Of a stretch of DNA of 9,765 bases, positions 1 through 5,599 are shown piece after piece. This stretch comes from Nitratifractor sp964650685. GTDB lineage: Bacteria; Campylobacterota; Campylobacteria; Campylobacterales; Sulfurovaceae. The stretch lies in contig CAZYUW010000018.1 of assembly GCA_964650685.1 (NCBI GenBank), forward strand, positions 1 to 9,765. Direction: 5' to 3'. The notes under the pieces are model-generated. The model did no database searches, was not told the DNA's origin, and saw only the letters and a program-made list of their open reading frames with translations. Every line of letters starts with the position of its first letter. Position 1 is the stretch's first letter. Both the position numbers and the translations under genes were made by a program.

Positions 1-1479
1 CTCGGACTCACCATAACCAAAGAGTATATAGAGCTGATGGGGGGAGAACTCAATGTCATAAGCGAAATCGGGGTCGGTTCGAAATTTGTCTTTTCGGTAC
101 CTCTCGAGGAGCTTATGATAGATGAGCCTACCTACGAAAACGCTTTTGAAGAACTGGATTTGTGTATATATGGAGATTCAATAAAATCCAAATTCAGTGA
201 AAACCTCAAAAGATTCTGCGAGTTTTTTGGACCAAAACTACACGAATTTGAAAATACCGGTCAACTCAAAGATATGCTCAAAGGCGACGATTGCCACGCC
301 GTTCTCATAGATTATGAGCATATACCCCAAAGCATAAAGGACACTCTCGACAACATCGGAGCTGACAAACTGATAATATTTGCCAATGTGACGCACAGAG
401 AAGATCTGGAGTACTATGGTCTGCCCAAAGAGAATATAGTTTTCAAACCCGCCACGCATGGCAATCTCGTGACACTATTCAAGCTCATATCCAAACATGA
501 GCTTTCCCAGGATGCTCCTGAGGCGCCAAAAGTCAAAACAGTCTACAAGGGTAAAGTTCTTGTTGTTGAAGACAATATTATCAATCAGAAACTCGTGATA
601 AATATCCTGAAGGGGCTGGGATTGGATATCGATATTGCCAACAACGGTCTGGAGGCGTTCGAAATGCGCCGCAACAACAATTACGATCTGATCTTTATGG
701 ATATACAGATGCCTGTCATGAACGGGGTCGAGGCTACCCATGAAATACTTGAGTATGAAAACGAAGCCCAGATACCGCATGTTCCAATTGTCGCGCTGAC
801 GGCAAACGCTCTCAAAGGAGACAGAGAACGCTTCCTGAATGAAGGGCTGGATGAGTACATATCCAAACCTATCGAAATGTCGGAACTCATATATATATTG
901 AATAAATTCATGCAGGATAAAGCTACTATCGAAATAGACGAACACAAATCGGAAAGTGGTGCCGAAGACAGCTCGAGTACGAACGGAGACGAGGATAAAA
1001 AACCGGAAAAGAAAACCGAATCAGCTGTCGCGGATCACGATTCGATAATGATGCCTGATATAGACGAAACGGAACAAATCGTTGAGAGAAATCCGAAGCA
1101 GGAGGAGATAACACTGGAGTTCATGCCCCAATCCTCCGCCGACTCTTCAAAAATACTTATCGCGAAACAGTTGCCTTTCAGCAGAGCTTTGCTGGCAAAA
1201 CTTTTCAAAAATCTTCAATACGATTACGACAGTGTTAAAGACACGCATGAAATGGGTAAACTTCTGGCACAGAATGATTACGATATAATTTTCGCGGATG
1301 AAAATTTCGTCGACGCGCGATTGCGAAAATACTGCAAAGAAAAAAACGCGATGATTGTTTTCATCTCTGCGCCGCAAAACACTGAGGAGTTGGATGGAGT
1401 TGAATACAGTGTGTATCTGGAAAAGATGTCCAGAAACGGCATAGAAAACTTTATAAATAAAATCAGGGGAAGAAAATGA
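1..1479 (+). CDS. Hybrid sensor histidine kinase, C-terminal part (ATPase end plus three receiver-like domains); 5' end outside window
   Basis: The frame is open from base 1, so the true start lies upstream; residues are numbered from base 1. Residues 1-35 are the end of a histidine-kinase ATPase domain (GLTITKEYIELMGG, then the G2-type GVGSKF and FSVPL). Residues about 52-166 look like a receiver that has lost most of its acidic pocket (GDS in place of an acidic pair) but keeps D104 and K149-P150. Residues about 184-305 form a complete receiver: E190/D191, phospho-acceptor D234 in FMDIQMPVMNG, T267 and K289-P290. An acidic, Ser/Lys-rich, probably disordered linker (about 312-380) leads to a third receiver-like fold (about 384-492). 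There the acidic pair is K389-Q390 and the Lys-Pro pair is not kept, although D433 remains. The protein should autophosphorylate and pass phosphate internally and to the downstream regulator. No HPt domain is seen. The sensor input lies outside the window, so the signal is unknown. Confidence 0.93.
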   Translation, partial: LGLTITKEYIELMGGELNVISEIGVGSKFVFSVPLEELMIDEPTYENAFEELDLCIYGDSIKSKFSENLKRFCEFFGPKLHEFENTGQLKDMLKGDDCHAVLIDYEHIPQSIKDTLDNIGADKLIIFANVTHREDLEYYGLPKENIVFKPATHGNLVTLFKLISKHELSQDAPEAPKVKTVYKGKVLVVEDNIINQKLVINILKGLGLDIDIANNGLEAFEMRRNNNYDLIFMDIQMPVMNGVEATHEILEYENEAQIPHVPIVALTANALKGDRERFLNEGLDEYISKPIEMSELIYILNKFMQDKATIEIDEHKSESGAEDSSSTNGDEDKKPEKKTESAVADHDSIMMPDIDETEQIVERNPKQEEITLEFMPQSSADSSKILIAKQLPFSRALLAKLFKNLQYDYDSVKDTHEMGKLLAQNDYDIIFADENFVDARLRKYCKEKNAMIVFISAPQNTEELDGVEYSVYLEKMSRNGIENFINKIRGRK

Positions 1480-1850
1480 ATCTGAAAGCGTTGGTTGTAG
1501 ATGATGATTTTATCAACAGGAAACTAATACATACTCTGCTTAAAAAACATCCTGAGCTGATAGGCGAGATACTCGAAGCCGAAAACGGCTCTGACGCTCT
1601 GGCGGTACTTAGAGAAAATCCGGATGTCGATCTGATACTTCTGGATATCCTGATGCCGGTGCTCGACGGAAAAGAGTTTCTCAAGATATTCCGTTCGGAA
1701 CCTGCCAACAAAGACATACCTGTCATTGTACTCTCCACCGACGATACCCAGAAGTCGCTGGTGCTTGGTCACGGAGCTGAGGACTTTTTGATAAAGCCGA
1801 TAAACGAAGAGGATCTGATAAGCAGGATCAGACACTGGACACAAAATTGA
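1476..1850 (+). CDS. Single-domain CheY-like response regulator
   Basis: This 124-residue protein is one receiver domain with no output domain. All phosphorylation residues are present: acidic residues D9-D10-D11, phospho-acceptor D57 in LLDILMPVLDG, S87 at the switch Ser/Thr position and K107-P108 in FLIKP. The length is normal for a CheY/Spo0F-type regulator. The ATG overlaps the TGA of the upstream hybrid kinase by four bases (ATGA), and an AGGGGA ribosome-binding site lies inside the kinase coding end (1465-1470). The two are therefore probably translationally coupled and work as a pair. With no DNA-binding or enzymatic domain, it probably acts by protein-protein contact or as a phosphorelay intermediate. 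It lacks features that would identify it as the chemotaxis CheY itself, so no symbol is given. Confidence 0.93.
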   Translation: MNLKALVVDDDFINRKLIHTLLKKHPELIGEILEAENGSDALAVLRENPDVDLILLDILMPVLDGKEFLKIFRSEPANKDIPVIVLSTDDTQKSLVLGHGAEDFLIKPINEEDLISRIRHWTQN

Positions 1851-1915
1851 CGCGAAAAAGAGCATAACGACGATATTCGGAAATACGCGTCTGTGCTTTT
1901 GAGTGGGGGGAGGTT

Positions 1916-1933
1916 GTGTCATCTTGTTGACAC
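1916..1933. terminator. Possible hairpin between convergent genes
   Basis: GTGTCA and TGACAC form a perfect 6-bp stem around a 6-base loop. The hairpin sits in the 106-bp gap between the 3' ends of the response regulator (+) and lon (-), where a shared terminator would be expected. There is no T-tract on either side, so classic Rho-independent termination is doubtful. A second weak stem (CTGTCG/CGACGG, 1933-1951) follows directly. The assignment rests mainly on position. Confidence 0.3.
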
Positions 1934-1956
1934 TGTCGAATCCGGCGACGGAGCTC

Positions 1957-4377
1957 TCAATCCAGCAGAACCTTCTCTATCACTTCCGAAATATGCTCCA
2001 CGGGCTCTATCTCTACACTTTCCACGACCTCCGATGGTATATCGTCGAGATCCCTTTTGTAGTTCTTTTCTGGTATCAGCGCTTTTTTGACTCCCGTCTT
2101 GTAAGCCGCTATCAACTTCTCTTTGAGTCCTCCTATTGGAAGCACTTTACCTGTCAGTGTCAGCTCACCCGTCATTGCCACCTTGTTGTCGACTTTGCTG
2201 CCGCTGTATATCGACGCTATGGCCGTAGCCATAGTGATACCGGCGCTTGGACCGTCTTTGGGGGTGGCGCCTTCAGGTACATGTAGATGCAGATCGTATC
2301 TCTTGTACACCTCACTCGCATCCGGAACTACGCCTTCGCTCTCCTCTTTGGCGCTTCTCGGTATGACTTTAGACGGTATATGGAGCTTCTTTTCGTCGAT
2401 CAGTATCTTGACTACACTATGGGCTATTCTCGCGGACTCCTTCATGACATCCCCCAGACTTCCAGTCAACTGAAGCATACCTTTGCCTTTGATGCGAACC
2501 GCCTCTATCGTCAACACATCCCCTCCCAGCGATGTCCAGGCCAGTCCGTTCACAACACCCACCTGGGGTTTGTCGTTTATGACCGAAAACTCGAACACCT
2601 TTTTGCCCGCAAACTCATCGATATTTTTCTGGGTTATCCTGACGATATCTATGGCGGGATCCTCCAGTATCATCCTGGCGGTTTTTCTCATCAGAGCCGA
2701 GATCTTTCTACGCAGATTTCTGACACCCGGCTCCCGTGTATATTCGTCTATCAAGAGCTTGAGAGCCTTTTTGCTGATATTGAGCTCGTCTTTCCTCAGA
2801 GCGTGCTTCTTGAGCTCCTGCGGTATCAGATAGCGTCTGGCTATTTCGAACTTCTCGTTGGGCGTATAGCTGTTTACGGTTATTATCTCCAGCCTGTCTC
2901 TCAAAGGAGCCGGTATGCGTCCTATATCGTTCGCGGTAGCGATAAAAATGGCTCTGCTGAGATCTATATGAAAGTTCAGATAGTAGTCCCTGTAGTTCGA
3001 ATTCTGCTCGGGATCGAGAATCTCCAGCAGCGCGGCCGTAGGGTCTCCTCTGTTGGTTCTACCGACCTTGTCTATCTCGTCCAGCACCATTACGGGATCC
3101 ATGCTTTTGGCCTCTATGAGACCCTGTACTATCCGACCCGGCATGGCTCCCACATATGTGCGGCGATGACCTCTCAACTCGTTGACATCCTCGAGACCAC
3201 CCAGAGCTATCCTGACCAGCGGTCTGTCGAGAGCTTTGGCGATGGAGTTGGCCAGAGAGGTTTTCCCCACGCCCGGAGGTCCTGCGAAACAGAGTATGAC
3301 GCCTTTGTTTTCGTTCTCTTTTTTGCCCCTGAGCTCCAGAAGCTCCATAACGGAAAAGTACTCTACGATTCTCTCTTTGGGTTTTTCCAGAGAATAGTGA
3401 TCGGCATCCAGTTCCGCCGCTACCTTCTTGACATCGAGATTGCTTTTGGAAAACTTGCCGAACGGCATATCGAAAACCCACTCCAGATAACCCTGTAAAA
3501 CCGTAGCGTCCGCACTGTCAGGATGCATCCTCGCCAGACGATCGAGCTGTTTTTTTATCTCCTTGTAGGCGTCTTCGCGCAAAATATCTTTCAGCGAATC
3601 CAGCTTCTCTCTGAAAGATGCGATCTCCTCTTCTCTCTGAGTATCCACGCCGAGCTCTTTCTGTATCTCTTTTAGCTGCTCTTTGAGGAAATACTCCTTG
3701 TTGGTCTGCTCTATCTTGCTGTGAACCTTGTTGCTGATCTCCCTTTGCACCTTGAGCGCCTCGATCTGCGCCATGATTATATCTATCAACCCCAGCAGCC
3801 TGTTCTCTATATTCTCTTCAGTATAGAGCTCGTAGGCTTTGTCCTTTTTGATAGGCAGCATAGAGGAGACCAGATCGGCTATACGGTGAGGCTCTTCGTT
3901 CTCCTCTATCGTCTTTACCAGATCCGCCGGTATCGTACTATTGAGCTGGGAAAGCTGCCTGATCTTGTCTCTGAGCATTCCGAGCAGAGCGTCGACTTTC
4001 AGCTTGTTGTAACTGTCGTTCTCCATGACATCCGCCAAAACCTTCAGGGGTCTGTCGGAGTGAGCCTTGAGCGCTTTGCCTCTGGCCAGGCCCTGAAAGA
4101 GTATCTTGACTCTGCCGTCAGGCATCTGTACACGACGCATTATACTGCCTATTACACCTGTATGGTATATCGCATCGAAAGCCCTTTCGCCTTCTCTGCC
4201 TGGCTGGGTGGTGGTCACAAACAACAGTTGATTGTTCTCCATCGCCTCTGTCACCGCATCAATATCCTCCTGGGAACCCAGAAAGATTGGACTGATCATG
4301 AATGGATACAGAAATATCTCATCTTCCACCACTACCGGCAATACGGTCGGAAAACTGTCGTAATCACTCAGTTTCAT
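1957..4377 (-). CDS. lon: ATP-dependent protease Lon (endopeptidase La)
   Basis: Lon is a soluble cytoplasmic hexameric AAA+ serine protease that degrades misfolded and selected regulatory proteins. This 806-residue protein has the full bacterial LonA layout: substrate-binding N-domain (about 8-200), helical coiled-coil region (about 200-300), AAA+ module (about 300-590) and protease domain (about 600-806). Visible motifs are Walker A GPPGVGKTS (366-374), Walker B VMVLDEIDK with D433/E434, arginine-finger region RDRLE (493-497), catalytic Ser711 in PKDGPSAG and catalytic Lys754 in GGLKEKL. The Ser-Lys spacing of 43 residues matches E. coli Lon (S679/K722). The start is supported by an AAGGAAG ribosome-binding site (4383-4389), five bases before the ATG. 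It lies 162 bp downstream of bamD on the same strand; a weak -10-like TACAAT (minus strand, 4404 to 4399) sits just upstream. No CIRCE element is visible. The gene appears intact. Confidence 0.97.
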   Translation of the reverse strand: MKLSDYDSFPTVLPVVVEDEIFLYPFMISPIFLGSQEDIDAVTEAMENNQLLFVTTTQPGREGERAFDAIYHTGVIGSIMRRVQMPDGRVKILFQGLARGKALKAHSDRPLKVLADVMENDSYNKLKVDALLGMLRDKIRQLSQLNSTIPADLVKTIEENEEPHRIADLVSSMLPIKKDKAYELYTEENIENRLLGLIDIIMAQIEALKVQREISNKVHSKIEQTNKEYFLKEQLKEIQKELGVDTQREEEIASFREKLDSLKDILREDAYKEIKKQLDRLARMHPDSADATVLQGYLEWVFDMPFGKFSKSNLDVKKVAAELDADHYSLEKPKERIVEYFSVMELLELRGKKENENKGVILCFAGPPGVGKTSLANSIAKALDRPLVRIALGGLEDVNELRGHRRTYVGAMPGRIVQGLIEAKSMDPVMVLDEIDKVGRTNRGDPTAALLEILDPEQNSNYRDYYLNFHIDLSRAIFIATANDIGRIPAPLRDRLEIITVNSYTPNEKFEIARRYLIPQELKKHALRKDELNISKKALKLLIDEYTREPGVRNLRRKISALMRKTARMILEDPAIDIVRITQKNIDEFAGKKVFEFSVINDKPQVGVVNGLAWTSLGGDVLTIEAVRIKGKGMLQLTGSLGDVMKESARIAHSVVKILIDEKKLHIPSKVIPRSAKEESEGVVPDASEVYKRYDLHLHVPEGATPKDGPSAGITMATAIASIYSGSKVDNKVAMTGELTLTGKVLPIGGLKEKLIAAYKTGVKKALIPEKNYKRDLDDIPSEVVESVEIEPVEHISEVIEKVLLD

Positions 4378-4472
4378 TTATGCTTCCTTAAAATATATAT
4401 TGTAGTTGTATTCGTCATCGACGCATTCATGCGGTGCCGTATATCGAATCAAAGTTGTATCATAGCAAAAGA

Positions 4473-4502
4473 AAGCGCCTCCCATCCGTTCAAAAGAGGC
4501 TT
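4473..4502 (-). terminator. Hairpin in the bamD-lon gap (terminator or attenuator candidate)
   Basis: Read on the minus strand after the bamD stop, AAGCCTC pairs with GAGGCGCTT across a 14-base loop, with a two-base bulge, and is followed by TCTTTT. This could end bamD transcription or reduce read-through into lon. An alternative pairing exists between the CTCCCATCCG block (+ strand, starting at 4479) and the CCGGATGCCGGGAG block (about 4518-4531), so two competing folds are possible. The remainder of the 162-bp gap shows a small CGCAT-TC-ATGCG palindrome (4422-4433) and the lon ribosome-binding site. Confidence 0.35.
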
Positions 4503-4539
4503 GAGAGAACCCCTTTCCGGATGCCGGGAGCAGTCTGGA

Positions 4540-5208
4540 TCAGAACGGATTGATCTTCGAGAGAAAACCTCCCTTTGGAGGTTCTATCTGATCCTCTTTG
4601 TATATGAACTTTTTGTTCTTTTCTCTATAGAGCTTGGCTCCCGGCTCTTTGCCGATCCTGTCGTAGAGTGATGCTATATCCTCGTTCAGCAGATACTGAG
4701 CCATCTCCAGTCGCACTATCATCGTCTGCACGAGAGGAGCGTATCTGCTGCCTCGATGGGACGCATAGAAACTTTTGGCCTGTTTGAGGGTGGCGATAAC
4801 GAGCTTTTGGTCTTTGTTGATATCCTTGATACCCAGAAAAGCGGCTTTTATCTTGAGATATCTCGCGTACTCTCCTCTGGCTCCTCTGCCGTATTTCTTG
4901 AGATATTCGTCCAGATAGTATGCCGCCAGCAGATACTCCTCCGCACCCAGATGCGCTTGAGCCAGTATCATCTCCACGGCAGGAATATAGGCCGAATCCA
5001 TATGTTCGCTTCTTAGAGACAGGAACTGCTTGTCCGCCTTTTCGAGCTCGTCATGACTGAGCGATTTGCGTATGTCGTTGTACCACTTTTCCGGAGACTT
5101 GTTGTAATCCGGATCTTTTTTGCCCCATCCCCACGCCGAAAGCTGTATCGACGACAGCGCCACAATAACCAATACAGCGAAAACTCTTCCAAATCGATTC
5201 ATTATCAT
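4540..5208 (-). CDS. bamD: BamD-like outer membrane protein assembly factor (TPR protein) lacking the lipobox cysteine
   Basis: BamD is the essential TPR-repeat partner of BamA in the complex that folds beta-barrel proteins into the outer membrane, and it is normally a lipoprotein. The 222-residue product has a signal-type N-terminus (NRFGR, then hydrophobic FAVLVIVALSS), the PDYNKSPEKWYNDI segment typical of mature BamD starts, and helical TPR-like repeats rich in Leu/Tyr/Ala, including YLLAAYYLDEYLKKYG. Family identity is supported by position directly upstream of lon, as in other Campylobacterota. The expected lipobox reads LSA followed by Trp26 (TGG, 5131-5133) instead of Cys, so lipidation looks lost; SPase I cleavage after Ala25 or retention as a membrane anchor are alternatives. 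A PglB-type sequon, D34-Y-N36-K-S38, lies just after. A GAGGTGA ribosome-binding site (5213-5219) precedes two in-frame ATGs (5208 and 5202). The second gives more usual spacing, so the start could be two codons later. Confidence 0.85.
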   Translation of the reverse strand: MIMNRFGRVFAVLVIVALSSIQLSAWGWGKKDPDYNKSPEKWYNDIRKSLSHDELEKADKQFLSLRSEHMDSAYIPAVEMILAQAHLGAEEYLLAAYYLDEYLKKYGRGARGEYARYLKIKAAFLGIKDINKDQKLVIATLKQAKSFYASHRGSRYAPLVQTMIVRLEMAQYLLNEDIASLYDRIGKEPGAKLYREKNKKFIYKEDQIEPPKGGFLSKINPF

Positions 5209-5250
5209 AATCTCACCTCACAAAGACTCTGGAAAATTGAAAAGCGGAAT

Positions 5251-5259
5251 ATAATAGCA
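5251..5259 (-). promoter_or_regulatory. Candidate extended -10 promoter for bamD
   Basis: The minus strand reads TGCTATTAT, an extended -10 form (TG-N-TATTAT), about 43 bases before the bamD ATG. This would give a leader of roughly 35 bases containing the GAGGTGA ribosome-binding site. No recognisable -35 hexamer lies 17 bases upstream. That is common in Campylobacterota, where A/T-rich upstream sequence takes its place, and here TTTTTT and AAAATT tracts are present. Confidence 0.45.
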
Positions 5260-5285
5260 ATTTTGATCGAAAAAACTGCTGAAGC

Positions 5286-5300
5286 GGGACAGATTGTCCC
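5286..5300. promoter_or_regulatory. Perfect 15-bp inverted repeat, possible operator
   Basis: GGGACA and TGTCCC flank a GAT spacer, giving a 6-bp perfect inverted repeat. It sits just upstream of the candidate bamD promoter, about 45-60 bases before its inferred transcription start, where a dimeric regulator could bind. Short outer arms ACTG and CAGT could extend it as a hairpin with an internal loop. No known regulator motif is recognised. An isolated TGTCCC half occurs again at 5479-5484. Confidence 0.35.
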
Positions 5301-5330
5301 AAACAGTATCCCAATAACAATGATGCTGAA

Positions 5331-5362
5331 ATTCGCTGTTTTGTATGAAATATTCGCTGTTT
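5331..5362. repeat. 11-bp direct repeat at 21-bp spacing, possible tandem regulator site
   Basis: ATTCGCTGTTT occurs at 5331-5341 and again at 5352-5362. The start-to-start distance of 21 bp is two helical turns, so both copies face the same side of the DNA. Similar TGAAA-type bases precede each copy. Direct repeats in phase are typical of tandem dimer binding sites. The pair lies in the divergent bamD/surface-protein region, 265-234 bases before the surface-protein start. Confidence 0.4.
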
Positions 5363-5388
5363 CGACTCCGCATTATCAAAGACTTTTT

Positions 5389-5419
5389 AAGAATTCTTTA
5401 AATCAAATAATACTATTAT
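5389..5419 (+). promoter_or_regulatory. AT-rich promoter candidate for the giant surface protein
   Basis: A -10-like TATTAT (5414-5419) follows an AT-rich stretch (5389-5413) that begins with the perfect 10-bp palindrome AAGAATTCTT (5389-5398), which would overlap the -35 region. No good TTGACA match is present. If used, the leader would be about 170 bases and would include the G-rich block and small upstream ORF described separately. Support is compositional only. Confidence 0.3.
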
Positions 5420-5438
5420 AGGTGTTGTATAGCAACAT

Positions 5439-5457
5439 GGAGGGTGGTTGGGTTGCA
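5439..5457 (+). promoter_or_regulatory. G-rich block: two-tetrad quadruplex motif and/or sigma-54-like element
   Basis: Four G-runs separated by one or two bases (GG-A-GGG-T-GG-TT-GGG, 5439-5452) match the minimal two-tetrad quadruplex pattern, similar in form to the thrombin-binding aptamer. The same block ends in TTGCA (5453-5457), with GG at 5443-5444 exactly ten bases before the GC at 5455-5456. That is the GG-N10-GC core of a sigma-54 promoter, but the other -24 bases match poorly. Either reading is tentative. The block stands out because its surroundings are AT-rich. Confidence 0.25.
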
Positions 5458-5527
5458 ATTTAATACGAGATGGAGTTCTGTCCCGTAAATATAAGAGCAC
5501 AAGCTGCAAAACTTCAGGCCTTCTTCC

Positions 5528-5599
5528 ATGGATTTATTGCCTAATAGAGTAAAGTTCAGAGAGATGAATCGGCAGATGCCGCAAAGGAGTTTGAGATGA
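5528..5599 (+). CDS. Possible 23-codon upstream ORF coupled to the giant surface protein
   Basis: An ATG at 5528 opens a 23-residue frame (starting MDLLPNRVKF) whose TGA at 5597-5599 overlaps the ATG of the next gene as ATGA. This is the same overlap as between the kinase and response regulator. An internal in-frame ATG at 5564 is an alternative start. Neither start has a convincing ribosome-binding site. The peptide is basic and matches no family I recognise. It may be chance, or a leader peptide that couples translation to the gene after it. Confidence 0.15.
   Translation: MDLLPNRVKFREMNRQMPQRSLR

Noticed and set aside
1901..1912. G6-containing tract (GTGGGGGGAGG) downstream of the response regulator, as a phase-variation tract
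   Set aside because: Six Gs are short for slippage, and the tract lies in the non-coding gap between convergent genes, so a length change would have no obvious effect.
2287..3498. Long open frame (403 codons) on the + strand opposite lon
   Set aside because: It lies entirely antisense to a fully conserved lon with all catalytic motifs. The translation has no recognisable domain and is rich in Tyr/His/Arg, as expected from the complement of a biased coding strand.
4500..4507. CTTGAG half-site resembling the HspR HAIR element upstream of lon
   Set aside because: The second arm (ACTCAAG) is absent at the required spacing, and the site is over 120 bp from the lon start.
3721..4671. 316-codon + strand frame spanning the start of lon and end of bamD
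   Set aside because: It is antisense to two conserved genes and has no domain features or ribosome-binding site. It reads as a by-product of codon bias.
5194..5212. Fur-box-like GATTAT-GATAAT on the minus strand at the bamD start
   Set aside because: Only two of the hexamers fit. The match coincides with the start codons ATGATAATG, which supply most of the similarity.
5485..5595. Possible c-di-GMP riboswitch in the leader of the giant gene (GCAAA elements)
   Set aside because: The conserved GEMM core bases and paired helices are not present. Only short GCAAA stretches match.
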